From Mauremys mutica (taxonomy: Eukaryota; Chordata; Testudines; Geoemydidae), in the NCBI RefSeq assembly GCF_020497125.1, contig NW_025422895.1, positions 806,001-870,000 of the forward strand: DNA of 64,000 bases, read 5' to 3'. This document shows positions 48,301-61,920 of the stretch, piece by piece. Both the position numbers and the translations under genes were made by a program. The notes beneath the pieces are model-generated. The model was not told the DNA's origin, did no database searches, and saw only the letters and a program-made list of their open reading frames with translations. Position 1 is the stretch's first letter. Every line of letters begins with the position of its first letter.

Positions 48301-49925
48301 GCGGCACAGGAGCCAGCGAGCAGCGGCACAGGAATCAGTGAACAGGGGAGTTTGCGTGAGAGAGTTCCCATTGGAGGAGCAGGTAAATGGATTTTCATCT
48401 GTCTTTGTGGATTTGCATTTGTCTTTGTAGTGCTTGTATCTCTCTGTAGAGGCCCGTCGGGGCAGACTGCTGAGCAGGCTGTGGAGCCCTGAGTAGGGGG
48501 CGGAGCTAGGCTGAGGAGAGGCCTTAAAAGCGGCCGCCCAGCCAGGCAGCGGCACAGGAGCCAGCAAACAGAGCGGCAAAGAGGGGAGTTTGCGTGGGAG
48601 AGTTCCCATTGGAGGAGCAGGTATTTGGATTTGCATCTGTCTTTTTGTATTTGCATGTGTCTTTGTAGTGCTTTTATCTCTCTGTAGAGGCCCGTCGGGG
48701 CAGACTGCTGAGCGGGCAGCGGCGCCCTGAGTAGTGGGCGGAGCTAGGCTGATTAGGGGCCTATAAAAGCGGTCACCCAGCCAGGCGGCGGCACAGGAGC
48801 CAGCTAACAGGGGAATTTGCGTGGGAGAGTTCCCATTGGAGGAGCAGGTATTTGGATTTGCATCTGTCTTTGTAGTGCTTGTATCTCTCTGTAGAGGCCC
48901 GTCGGGGCAGACTGCTGAGCGGGCAGCGGCGCCCTGAGTAGGGGGCGGAGCTAGGCTGAGGAGGAGCCTATAAAAGCGGCCGCCCAGCCAGGCAGCGGCA
49001 CAGGAGCCAGCGAGCAGCGGCACAGGAGCCAGCGAACAGGGCGGAGAACAGGGGAGTTTGCGTGGGAGAGTTCCCATTGGAGGAGCAGGTATTTGGATTT
49101 GCATCTTTTTTGTGGATTTGCATCTGTCTTTGTAGTGCTTGTATCTCTGCCTAGAGGCCCGTCGGCGCAGACTGCTGAGCGGGCAGCGGCGAACTGAGTA
49201 GGGGTCGGACCTAGGCTGAGGAGGGGCCTATAAAAGCGGCCACCGAGCCAGGCAGCGGCACAGGAGCCAGCGAGCAGCGGCACAGGAGCCAGTGAACAGG
49301 GGCGTTTGCATGGGAGAGTTCCCATGGGAGGAGCAAATTGGATTTGCATCTTTTTTGTGGATTTGCATCTGTCTTTGTAGTGCTTGTATCTCTCCCTAGA
49401 GGCCCGTCGGCGCAGACTGCTGAGCGGGCAGCCGCGAACTTTGTAGGGGTCGGACCTAGGCTGAGGAGGGGCCTATAAAAGCGGCCACCGAGCCAGGCAG
49501 CGGCACAGGAGTCAGTGAGCAGCGGCAGGGGAGCCAGTGAATGGGTGAGTTCCCATTGAAGGAGCAGGTATTTGGATTTGCATCTTTTTTGTGGATTTGC
49601 ATCTGTCTTTGTAGTGCTTGTATCTCTCTATAGAGGCCCGTCGGGGCAGACTGCTGAGCGGGCAGCGGCGCCCTGAGTAGGGGGCGGAGCTAGGCTGAGG
49701 AGGGGCCTGTAAAAGCGGCCGCCCAGCCAGGCAGCGGCACAGGAGCCAGAAAACAGGGCGGTGAAAACGGCTTTTTGAGTCGGAAAGTTCCCATTGGAGG
49801 AGCAGGTATTTGGATTTCCATCTCTGTCTTTGTAGTGCTTGTATCTCTCTGTAGAGGCACGTCGGGGCAGAGACTGCTGAGCGGGCAGCGGCGCCCTGAG
49901 TAGGGGGCGGAGCTAGGCTGAGGAG

Positions 49926-52900
49926 GGGAATATAAAAGCGGCCGCCCAGCCAGGCAGCGGCACAGGATCCAGCGAACAGGGCGTCGAACAGGGGAATTAG
50001 CGTGGGAGAGTTCCCATTGGAGGAGCACGTATTTGGCTTTGCATCTCTGTCTTTCTAGTGCTTGTATCTCTCTGTAGAGGCCCGTCTTGGCAGACTGCTG
50101 AGCGGCCAGCGGCGCCCTGAGTAGGGGGTGTAGCTAGGCTGAGGAGGGGCCTATTAAAGCGGCCGGCCAGCCAGGCAGCGGCACAGGAGCCAGCGAGCAA
50201 AGGCACAGGAGCCAGCGAACAGGGGCGTTTCCATGGGAGAGTTCCCATTGGAGGAGCAAGGCTTTGGATTTGCATCTGTCCTAGTGGATTTGCATCTGTC
50301 TTTGTAGTGCTTGTATCTCTCTGTAGAGGCCAGTCTGGGTAGACTGCTGAGCGGGCAGGGTTGCCCTGAGTAGGGCGCGGTGCTAGGCTGAGGAGGGGGC
50401 TATAAAAGAGGCCGCCAAGGCAGGCAACTGCACAGCTGCGAGCAGCGGCACAGGAGCCAGCAAACAGAGCGGCGAACAGGGCAGTTTGCATGGGAGACGT
50501 CCCATTGGAGGAGCAGGTGTTTGGATTTGCATCTGTCTTTGTGGATTTGCATCTGTCTTTGTAGTGCTTGTATCTCTCTGTAGAGGCCCGTCGGGGCAGA
50601 CTGCTGAGTGGGCAGCGGCGCCCTGAGTAGGGGGAGGAGCTAGGCTGAGGAGGGGCCTATAAAAGCGGCTCCGAAGCCAGGCAGCGGCACAGGAACCAGC
50701 AAACAGGGCTGCGAAAAGGGGAGTTTGTGTGGGATACTTCCCACTGGAGGAGCAGGTATTTGGATTTGCATCTTTTTTGTGGATTTGCATCTGTCTTTTT
50801 AGTGCTTGTATCTCTCTGTAGAGGCCCGTCGGGGAAGACTGCTGAGCGGGCAGCGGCGCCCTGAGTAGGGGGCGGAGCTAGGCTGAGGAGGGGCCTATAA
50901 AAGCGGCCGCTCTGCCTGGCAGCCGCACAGGAGCCAGCGAACAGCGGCACAGGAGCCAGTGAACAGGGGCGTTTGCATGGGAGAGTTCCCATTGGAGGAG
51001 CAAGTTTGGATTTGCATCATTTTTGTGGATTTGCATCTGTCTTTGTAGTCCTTGTATCTCTCTGTAGAGGCCCGTCGGGGCAGACTGCTGAGCGGGCAGC
51101 GGCGCCATGAGTAGGGGGCGGAGCTAGGCTGAGGAGGGGCCTAAAAAAGCGGCCAACCAGTCAGGCAGCGGCACAGGAGCCAGTGAGCAGCGGCACAGGA
51201 GCCAGTGAAGAGGGGAGTTTGCATGGGAGAGTTCCCATTGGAGGAGCAGTATTTGGATTTGCATCTTTTTTGTGGATTTGCATCTGTCTTTGTAGTGCTT
51301 GTATCACTCTCTAGAGGCCCGTCGGCGCAGACTGCTGAGCGGGCAGCGGCGAATTGAGTAGGGGTCGGAGCTAGGCTGAGGAGGGGCCTATAAAAGCGGC
51401 CACCCAGCCAGGCAGCGGCACAGGAGCCAGTGAGCAGCGGCAGAGGAGCCAGTGAATGGGTGAGTTCCCATTGGAGGAGCAGGTATTTGGATTTGCATCT
51501 TTTTTGTGGATTTGCATCTGTCTTTGTAGTGTTTGTATCTCTCTGTAGAGGCCCATCGGGGCAGACTGCTGAGCGGGCTGCGGCGCCCTGAGGAGGGGGC
51601 GGAGCTAGGCTGAGGAGGGGCCTATAAAACCGGCCACCAAGCCAGGCAGAGGCACAGGAGCCAGCAAACAGGGTTGCGAACAGGGGAGTTTGAGTGGGAG
51701 AGTTCCCATTGGAGGAGCAGGTATTTGGATTTGCATCTGTCTTTGTGGATTTGCATCTGTCTTTGTAGTGCTTGTATCTCTCTCTAGAGGCCCGTCGGCG
51801 CAGACTGCTGAGCGGGCAGCGGCGACCTGAGTAGGGGTCGGTGCTAGACTGAGGAGGGGCCTATAAAAGCGGCCACCGAGCCAGGCAGCGGCACAGTAGC
51901 CAGCGAGCAGCAGCACAGGAGACAGTGAATAGGGGAGTTTGCGTGGGAGAATTACCATTGGAGTAGCAGGTATTTGGATTTGCATCTGTCCTTGTGGATT
52001 TGCATCTGTCTTTCTAGTGCTTGTATCTCTCTGTAGAGGCCCGTCGGGACAGACTGCTGTGCGGGCAGCGGCGCCCAGATTAGGGGGCGGAGCTAGGCTG
52101 AGGAGGGGCATATAAAAGCGTCCGCCCAGCCAGGCAGCGGCACAGGAGCCAGCGAGCAGCGGCAGAGGAGGCAGCGAACAGGGGAGTTTGCGTGGGAGAG
52201 TTCGCATTGGAGGAGCAGGTATTTGGATTTGCATATGTCTTTGTGGATTTGCATCTGTCTTTGTAGTGCTTGTATCTCTCTGTAGAGGCCCGTCGGGGCA
52301 GACTGCTGAGCGGGCAGCGGCGATCTGAGTAGGGGTCGGAGCTAGGCTGAGGAGGGGCCTATAAAAGCGGCAACCCAGCCAGGCAGCGGCACAGTTGCCA
52401 GTGAGCAGCGGCACAGGAGCCAGTGAACAGGGGAGTTTGCATGAGAGAGTTCCCATTGGAGGAGCAGGTATTTGGATTTGCATCTGTCTTTGTAGTGCTT
52501 GTATCTCTCTCTAGAGGCCAGTCGGGGCAGACTGCTGTGCGGGCAGCGGCGCCCAGAATAGGGGGCGGATCTAGGCTGAGGAGGGGCCTATAAAAGCGGC
52601 CACCCAGCCAGGCAGCGGCACAGGAGCCAGTGAGCAGTGGCACAGGAGCCAGTGAACAGGGGCTTTTGCATGGGAGAGTTCCCATTGGAGAAGCAGGTAT
52701 TTGGATTTGCAATATTTTTGTGGATTTGCATCTGTCTTTGTAGTTCTTGTATCTCTCTGTAGAGGCCCGTCGGGGCAGACTGCTGAGCGGGCTGCGGAGC
52801 CCTGAGTAGGGGTCGGAGCTAGGCTGAGGAGGGGCCTATAAAAGCGGCCAACCAGTCAGGCAGCGGCACAGAAACCAGCGAGCAGCGGCACAGGAGTCAG

Positions 52901-54911
52901 TGAACAGGGGAGTTTGCATGGGAGAGTTCCCATTGGAGGAGCAGGTATTTGGATTTGCATCTGTTTTGTGGATATGCATCTGTCTTTGTAGTGCTTGTAT
53001 CTCTCTCTAGAGGCCCGTCGGCGCAGACTGCTGAGCGGGCAGCGGCGACCGGAGTAGGGGTCGGAGCTAGGATGAGGAGGGGCCTATAAAAGCGGCCACC
53101 CAGTCAGGCAGCGGCACAGGAACCTGCGAGCAGCGGCGCAGGAGGCAGCGAGCAGGGGAGTTTGCGTGGGAGAGTTCTCATTGGAGGAGCAGGTATTTGG
53201 ATTTGCATCTGTCTTTGTGGATTTGAATTTGTCTTTGTAGTGCTTGTATCTCTCTGTAGATGCCCGTCGGGTCAGTCTGCTGAGCAAGCAGCGGCGCCCT
53301 GAGTAGGGGGCGGAGGAAGGCTGAGAAGGGGCCTATAAAAGCGGCTGCTCTGCCTGGCAGATGCACAGGAGCTAGCGAGCAGCGGCACAGGAGCCAGTGA
53401 ACAGGGGAGTTTGCGTGGGAGAGTTACAAATGGAGGAGCAGGAATTTGGATTTGCATCTGTCTTTGTGGATTTGCATCTGTCTTTGTAGTGCTTGTATCT
53501 CTCTGTAGAGGCCCGTCCGGGCAGACTGCTGAGTGGGCAGCGACGCCCTGAGTAGGGGGCGGTGCTAGGATGAGGAGGGGCCTATAAAAGCGGGAGCCCA
53601 GCCAGGCAGCGGCACGGGAGCCAGCGAAGAGGGGAGTTTGTGTGGGAGAGTTCCCATTGGAGGAGCAGGTATTTGGATTTGCATCTCTGTCTTTGTAGTG
53701 CCTGTATTTCTCTGTAGAGGCCCGTCCGGGCAGACTGCTGAGCGGGCAGCGGCCCCCTGAGTAGGGGGCGGAGCTAGGCTGAGGAGGGGCCTATAAAAGC
53801 GGCAGCCCAGCCAGGCAGCGGCACGGGAGCCAGCGAGCAGCGGCACAGGAGCCAGCGAACAGGGGAGTTTGTGTGGGAGAGTTCCCATTGGAGGAGCAGG
53901 TATCTGGATTTGCATCTGTCTTTGTGGATTTGCATCTGTCTTTGTAGTGCTTCTATCTTTCTGTAGAGGCCCGTCGGTGCAGACTGCTGAGCGGGCTGCG
54001 GCGCCCTGACTAGGGGGCGGAGCTAGGCTGAGGAGGGGCCTAGAAAAGCGGCCGCCCAGCCAGGCAGCGGCACAGGAGCCAGCGAGCAGCGGCACAGGAG
54101 ACAGCGAACAGGGGCATTTGCATGGGAGGGTTCCCATTGGAGGAGCAGGAATTTGGATTTGCATCTGTCTTTGTGGATTTGCATCTGTCTTTGTAGTGCT
54201 TGTATCTCTCTGTAGAGGCCCGTCTGGGCAGACTGCTGAGCAGGAAGCGGCGCCCTGAGTAGGGGGCGGAGCTAGGCTGAGGAGGGGCTTATAAAAGCTG
54301 CCTCCCAGCCAGTCAGGGGCACAGGAGCCAGCGAGCAGCGGTACAGGAGCGACGGAAAAGTGGCGTTTGCGTGGGAGGGTTCCCATTGGAGGAGCAGGTA
54401 ATTGGATTTGCATCTCTGTCTTTCTAGTGCTAGTATCTTTCTTTAGAGGCCCGTCGGGGCAGACTGCTGAGCGGGCAGTAGCGCCCTGAGTAGGGGGCGG
54501 AGCTAGGCTGAGGAAGGGCCTATAAAAGCGGCTGTCCAGCCAGATAGCGGCACAGGAGCCAGCGAGCAGGGGCACAGGAGCCAGCGAACAGGGGAGTTTG
54601 CGTGGGAGAGTTCCCATTGGAGGAGCAGGTATTTGGATTTCCATCTCTGTCTTTGTAGTGCTTGTATCTCTCTGTAGAGGCCCGTCGGGGCAGACTTCTG
54701 AGCGGGCAGCGGCGCCCTGAGTAGGGGGCGGAGCTAGGCTGAGGAGGGGCCTATAAAAGCGGCCGCCCAGCCAGGCAGCGGCACAGGATCCAGGGAACAG
54801 GGCGTCGAACAGGGGAATTAGCGTGGGAGAGTTCCCATTGGAGGAGCACGTATTTGGCTTTGCATCTCTGTCTTTCTAGTGCTTGTATCTCTCTGTAGAG
54901 GCCCGTCGGGG
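49926..54911. repeat. Duplicated unit (49926-50090 and 54747-54911)
   Basis: About 165 bp recur with offset 4821. Private variants are CACAGGATCCAG, GGGCGTCGAACAGGGGAATT, GAGCACGTATTTGGCTTTGC and CTGTCTTTCTAGTGC. Confidence 0.75.
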
Positions 54912-55054
54912 CAGACTGCTGAGCGGGCAGCGGCGCCCTGAGTAGGGGGCGGAGCTAGGCTGAGGAGGGGCCTATAAAAGTGGCTGCCCAGCCAGGGAGC
55001 GGCACAGGAGCCAGCGAGCAGGGGGGGTTGCGTGGGAGAGTTCCCATTGGAGGA

Positions 55055-55115
55055 GCAGGTATTCGGACTTGCATCTCTATCTTGGTAGGCTGAGGAGGGC
55101 ATATAAAAGCGGCCG
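55055..55115 (+). repeat. Second copy of the truncated unit
   Basis: This copy has the same deletion junction as near 45361 (CTTGGTAGGCTGAGGAGGGC), so the truncated form was copied as part of a larger block about 9.7 kb away. Flanking units (CTATAAAAGTGGCTGCCC before, CCCATTTCAGGAGCAGG after) are also shared, in partly rearranged order. Confidence 0.78.
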
Positions 55116-57563
55116 CCAGCCAGGCAGCGGCACAGGAGCCAGCAAACAGGGCAGCGAACAGGGGAGTTTGCGACGGAGAGTTCCCATTGGAGGAACAGGT
55201 ATTAGGATTTGCACCTGTCTTTGTGGATTTGCATTTGTATTTGTAGTGCTTGTGTCTCTCTGTAGAGGCCCGTCCGGGCAGTCTGCTGAGCGGGCAGCGG
55301 CTCCCTGAGTAGGGAGCGGAGATAGGCTGAGGAGGGCATATAAAAGCGGCCGCCCAGCCAGGCAGCGGTACAGGAGCCAGCAAACAGGGCAGCGAACAGG
55401 GGAGTTTGCGTGGGAGAGTTCCCATTTCAGGAGCAGGTATTTGGATTGCATCTGTCTTTGTGTATTTGCATCTTTCTTTGTAGTGCTTGTATTTCTCTGT
55501 AGAGGCCCGTCGGGGCATACTGCTGAGCGGGCAGCGGCGCCCTGAGTAGGGGGCGGAGCTAGGGTGAGGAGGGGCCTATAAAAGCGGCCGCCCAGCCAGG
55601 CAGCTGTACAGGAGCCAGCAAACAGGGGAGTTTGCGTGGAGAGTTCCCATTGGAGCAGCAGGTATTTGGATTTGCATCTGTCTTTGTGTATTTTCATCTG
55701 TCTTTGTAGTGCTTGTATCTCTCTGTAGAGGCCCGTCGGGGCAGACTGCTGAGCGGGCAGTGGCGCCCTGAGTAGGGGGCGGAGATAGGCTGAGGGGGGC
55801 CTATAAAAGCGGCCGCCCAGACAGGCAGCGGCACAGGAGCCACCGAGCAGCGGCACAGGAGCCAGCGAACAGGGGAGTTTGCGTGGGAGAGTTCCCACTG
55901 GAGGAGCAGGTATTTGGATTTGCATATTTCTTTGCGGATTTGCATCTGTCTTTGTAGTGCTTGTATCTCTCAGTAGAGTCCCTCGTCGCAGACTGCTGAG
56001 CGGGCAGCGGCGCCCTGAGTAGGGGGCGGAGCTAGGCTGAGGAGGGGCCTATAAAAGTGGCTGCCCAGACAGGGAGCGGCACAGGAGCCAGCGAGCAGGG
56101 GGGTTTGCGTGGGAGAGTTCCCATTGGTGGAGCAGGTATTCGGACTTGCATCTCTGTCTTGGTAGTGCTTGTATCTCTCTGTAGAGGCCCGTCGGGGCAG
56201 ACTGCTGAGGCGACAGCTGCACCCTGAGTAGGGGGCGGAGCTAGGCTGAGGAGGGGCCTATAAAAGCGGCTGACCAGTCAGGCAGCGGCACAACTGTGAG
56301 CAGCGAACAGGGTGGTGAACAGGGGAGTTTGCGTGGGAGAGTTCACATTGGAGGAGCAGGTATTTTGGTTTGCATATCTGTCCTTGTACTGCTTTTATCT
56401 CTCTGTAGAGGCACGTCGGGGCAGACTGCTGAGGCGACAGCTGCACCCTGAGTAGGGGGCGGAGCTACGCTGAGGAGGGGCCTATAAAAGCGGCCGCCCA
56501 GCCAGGCAGCGGCACAGGAGCCAGAGAACAAGGGAGTTTGTGCGGGAGAGTTCCATTGGAGGAGCAGGTATTTGGTTTTGCATCTGTCTTTTTGGATTTT
56601 CATCTGTCTTTTAGTGCTTGTATCTCTCTATAGAGGCCCGTCAGGGCAGACTGCTGAGCGGGCAGCGGCGCCCTGAGTAGGGGGCTGAGCTAGGCTAAGG
56701 AAGGGCCTATAAAAGCGGCCGCCCAGCTAAGCAGCGGCACAGGAGCCAGAGAGCAGCGGCACAGGAGCCAGCGAACAGGGGAGTTTGCGTGGGAGTGTTC
56801 CCATGGGAGGAGCAGGTATATGGATTTGCATCTGTCTTTGTGGATGGCATCTGTCTTTGTAGTGCTTGTATCTCTCTGTAGAGGCCCGTCGGGGCAGACT
56901 GCTGAGCGGGCTGCGGCGCCCTGAGTAGGGGGCGGAGCTATGCTGAGGAGGGGCGTATAAAAGCGGCAGCCCAGCCAGGCAGCGGCACAGCTGTGAGCAG
57001 CGGTACAGGAGCCTGCGAACAGGGGACTTTGCGTGAGAGAGTTCCCATTGGAGGAGCAGGTATTTGGATTTGCATCATTTTTGTGGATTTGCATCTGTCT
57101 TTGTAGTGCTTGTATCTCTCTGTAGAGGCCCGTCGGGGCAGACTGCTGAGCGGGCAGTAGCGCCCTGAGTAGGGGGCGGAGCTAGGCTGAGGAGGGGCCT
57201 ATAAAAGCGGCCACCCAGCCAGGCTGCGGCACAAGAGCCAGCGAGCAGTGGCACATAAGCCAGCGAACAGGGTCGTTTGCGTGGAAGAGTTCCCATTGGA
57301 GGAGCAGGTATTTGGATTTGCATCTGTCTTTGTGGATTTGCATCTGTCTTTGTAGTGCTTGTATCTCTCTGTAGAGGCCCGTCGGGGCAGACTGCTGAGC
57401 GGACTGCGGCGCCTGGGTAGTGGGCGGAGTTATTCTGAGGAGAGGCCTATAAAAGCGGCCGCCCAGCCAGGCAGCGGCACAGGAGCCAGCGAGCAGCGGC
57501 ACAAGGGCCAGCGAACAGGGGAGTTTGCGTGGGAGAGTTCCCACTGGAGGAGCAGGTATTTGG

Positions 57564-57611
57564 ATTTGCATCTGTCTTTGTGGATTTGCATCTGTCTTTG
57601 TGGACTTGCAT
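57564..57611 (+). repeat. Unit with three octamer subrepeats
   Basis: ATTTGCAT occurs at 57564-57571 and 57584-57591, and a variant ACTTGCAT at 57604-57611, each exactly 20 bp apart. Most units carry two and some carry one. A second triple is at 10877-10924 on the other orientation. Confidence 0.85.
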
Positions 57612-60600
57612 CTGTCTTTGTAGTGCTTGTATCTCTCTGTAGAGGCCCGTCGGGGCAGACTGCTGAGCGGGCAGCGGCGCACTGAGTAGGGGGGGCGGAG
57701 CTAGGCTGAGGAGGGGCCTATAAAAGCGGCCCCCAAGCCAGGCAGCGGCACAGGGCTGCGAACAGGGGAGTTTGCGTGAGAGAGTTCCCATTGGAGGAGC
57801 AGGTATTTGGATATGCATCTGTCTTTGTGCTTTTGCACCTGTCTTTGTAGTGCTTGTACCTCTCTCTAGAGGCCCGTCGGGGCAGACTGCTGAGCGGGTA
57901 CGGCGCCCTGAGTAGGGGGCGGAGCTAGGCTGAGGAGGGGCTTATAAATCGGCCCCCAAGCCAGGCAGCGGCACAGGAGCCAGCAAACAGAGCGGTGAAT
58001 AGGGGAGTTTGGGTCGGAGTGTTCCCATTGTAGGAAAAGGTATTTGGATTTGCATCTGTCTTTGTGCATTTGCATCTGTCTTTGTAGTACTTGTACCTCT
58101 CTCTAGAGGCCCGTCGGGGCAGACTGCTGAGCGGGCAGCGGCGCCCTGAGTAGGGGGCGGAGCTAGACTGAGGAGGGGCCTATAAAAGCGGCCGCCCCGC
58201 CAGGCAGCGGCACATCTGCGAGTAGCGGTACAGGAGCCCGCGAACAGGGGACTTTGCGTGGGAGAGTTCCCATTGGAGGAGCAGGTATTTGGGTTTGCAT
58301 CTGTCTTTCTGGATTTGCATCTGTCTTTGTAGTGCTTGTATCTCTCTGTAGAGGCCCTTTGGGGCAGACTGCTGAGCGGGCAGCGGCGCCCTGAGTAGGG
58401 GGCAGAGCTAGGCTGAGGAGGGGCCTATAAAAGCGGCACCCAGAAAGGCAGCGGCACATGAGCCAGCAAACAGGGCTGTGAACAGGGGAGTTTGAGTTGG
58501 AGAGTTCCCATTGGAGGAGCAGGTATTTGGATTTGCATCTTTCTTTTTGTATTTGCATCTCTCTTTGTAGTGCTTGTATCTCTGTAGAGGCCCGTCGGGG
58601 CAGACTGCTGAGCGGGCAGCGGTGCCCTGAGTATGGGGCGGAGCTAGGCTGAGGAGGGGCCTATAAAAGCGACCGCAAACTCAGGCAGCGGCACAGGAGC
58701 CAGCGAGCAGTGGCACAGAATCCAGCAAACAGGGGAGTTTGCGTGGGAGAGTTCCCATTGGAGGAGCAGTTATTTGGATTTGCATCTCTGTCTTTGTAGT
58801 GCATGTAACTCTCTGTAGAGACCCGTCGGGCCAGACTGCTGAGCGGGCAACGGTGCCCTGAGTAGGGGGCGGAGCTAGGCTGAGGAAGGGCGTGTAAAAG
58901 CGGCCGCCCAGCCAGGCAGCGACACAGGAGCCAGGGAGCAGCGGCACAGGAGCCAGCGAACAGGGCGGAGAACAGGGGATATTGCGTGGGAGAGTTCGCA
59001 TTGGAGGAGCACGTATTTGGATTTGCATCTCTTTTGTGGATTTGCATCTGTCTTTGTAGTGCTTTTATCTCTCTGTAGAGGCCCGTCGTGGCAGACAGCT
59101 GAGCGGGCAGAGGCGCCCTAAGTAGGGGGCGGAGCTAGGCTGAGGAGGGGCCTATAAAAGCGGCCGCCCAGCCAGTCAGCGGCACAGCTGGGAACAGCGG
59201 CACAGGAGCCAGCGAACAGGGGAGTTTGCGTGGGAGAGTTCCCATTGGAGGAGCAGGTATTTGGATTTGCATCTCTGTCATTGTAGTGCTTTTATCTCTC
59301 TGTAGAGGCCCGTCGGGGCAGACTGCTGAGCGGGCAGCGGCGCCTTGAGTAGGGGCAGAGCTACGCTGAGGAGGTGCCTATAAAAGCGGCCGCCCAGCCA
59401 GGCAGCGGCACAGGAGTCAGTGAACAGCGGCACAGGAGCCAGCAAACAGGGGAGTTTGTGTGGGAGTGTTCCCATTGGAGGAGCAGGTTTTTGGATTTGC
59501 ATCTTTTTAGTGGATTTGCATCTGTCTTTGTAGTGCTTGTATCTCTCTCTAGAAGCCCGTCGGCGCAGACTGCTGAGCGGGCAGCGGCGACCTGAGTAGG
59601 GGTCGGAGCCAGGCTGAGGAGGGGCCTATAAAAGCGGCCACCCAGCCAGGCAGCGGCACAGGAGCCAGTGAGCAGCGGCAGAGGAGCCAGTGAATGGGTG
59701 AGTTCCCATTGGAGGAGCAGGTATTTGGATTTGCATCTTTTTTGTGGATTTGCATCTGTCTTTGTAGTGCTTGTATCTCTCTAGAGGCCCGTCGGGGCAG
59801 ACTGCTGAGCGGGCTGCGGTGCCCTACGTAGGGGGCGGATCTAGGCTGAGGAGGGGCTTATAAAAGCGGCCACCTGGCCAGGCAGCGGCACAGGAGCCAG
59901 CGAGCAGCCGCACAGGAGCCAACGAACAGAGGAGTTTGTGTGAGAGAGTTCCCATTGGAGGAGCAGGTTTTTGGATTTGCATCTGTCTTTGTGGATTTGC
60001 ATCTGTCTTTGTAATGCTTGTATCTCTCTGTAGAGGCCCGTCGGGGCAGACTGCTGAGCGGGCAGCGGCGCCCTGAGTAGGGGGCGGAGCAAGGATGAGA
60101 AGGGGCCTATAAAAGCGGCCGCTCTGCCTGGCAGATGCACAGGAGCTAGCGAGCAGCTGCACAGGAGCCAGTGAACAGGGGACTTTGAATGGGAGAGTTC
60201 CCATTGGAGGAGCAGGTATTTGGATTTGCATCTTTTTTGTGGATTTGCATCTGTCTTTGTAGTGCTTGTATCTCTCTGTAGAGGCCCGTCGGGGCAGACT
60301 GCTGAGCGGGTTGCGGCGCCCTGAGTAGGGGGCGGAGCTAGGCTGAGGAGGGGGCTATAAAACAGGCCACCCAGCCAGGCAGCGGCACAGGAGCCAGCAA
60401 ACAGGGTTGCGAACAGGGGAGTTTGAGTGTGAGAGTTCCCATTGGAGGAGCAGGTATTTGGATTTGCATCTGTCTTTGTGGATTTCCAATTGTCTTTGTA
60501 TTGCTTGTATATCTCTGTAGAGGCCCGTCGGGGCAGACTGCTGAGCGGGCTGTGGAGCCCTGAGTAGGGGGCGGAGCTAGGCTGAGGAGGGGCCTATAAA

Positions 60601-61920
60601 AGCAGCCGCCCAGCCAGGCAGCCGCACAGGAGCCAGCAAAGAGAGCGGCAAAGAGGGGAGTTTGTGTGGGAGAGTTCCCATTGGAGGAGCAGGTATTTGG
60701 ATTTGCATCTGTCTTTGTGGATTTGCATCTGTCTTTGTAATGCTTGTATCTCTCTGTAGAGGCCCGTCGGGGCAGAATGCTGAGCGGGCAGCGGCGCCCT
60801 GACTAGGAGGCGAAGCTAGGCTGAGTAGGGGCCTATAAAAGCGGCCACCGAGCCAGGCAGCGGCACAGTAGCCAGCGAGCAGCGGCACAGGAGACAGTGA
60901 ACAGGGGAGTTTGCGTGGGAGAGTTCCCATTGGAGTATGAGGTATTTGGATTTGCATCTGTCCTTGTGGATTTGCGTCTGTCTTTCTAGTGCTTGTATCT
61001 CTTTGTAGAGGCCCGTCGGAGCAGACTGCTGAGCGGGCAGCGGCGCCCTGAGTAGGGGTCGGAGCTAGGCTGAGGAGGGGCCTATAAAACAGGCCACCCA
61101 GCCAGGCAGCGGCACAGGAGCCAGCAAACAGGGTTGCGAACAGGGGAGTTTGAGTGGGAGAGTTCCCATTGGATTAGCAGGTATTTGGATTTGCATCTGT
61201 CTTTGTGGATTTCCAATTGTCTTTGTAGTGCTTGTATCTCTCTGTAGAGGCCCGTCGGGGCAGACTGCTGAGCGGGCAGCGGCGCCCTGAGTAGGGGGCG
61301 GAGCTAGGCTGAGGAGGAGCCTATAAAAGCGGCCGCCCAGCCAGGCAGCGGCACAGGAGCCAGCGAGCAGCGGCACAGGAGCCAGCGAACAGGGCGGAGA
61401 ACAGGGGAGATTGCGTGGGATAGTTCCCTTTGGAGGAGCAGGTATTTGGATTTGCATCTGTCTTTGTGTATTTGCATCTGTCTTTGTAGTGCTTGTATCT
61501 CTATGTAGAGGCCGTCGGGGCTGACTGCTGAGCCGGCAGCGGCGCCCTGAGTGGCGGCAGAGCTAGGCTGAGGAGGGGCCTACAGAATCACCCGCCCAGC
61601 CAGGCAGCGGCACAGCTGCGAGCAGCGGCACAGGAGCCAGCAAACTGGGGAGTTTGCGTCAGAGAGTTCCCAGTGGAGGAGCAGGTATTTGGATTTGCAT
61701 CTGTCATTGCGGATTTCCATCTGTCTTTGTAGTGCTTGTATATCTCTGTAGAGGCCCGTCGGGGCAAAGTGCTGAGCGGGCTGTGGAGCCCTGAGTAGGG
61801 GGCGGAGCTAGGCTGAGGAGGGGCCTATAAAAGCGGCCGCCCAGCCAGGCAGCGGCACAGGAGCCAGCGATCAGCGGCACAGGATCCAGCGAACAGGGGA
61901 GTTTGCGTGGGAGAGTTCCC

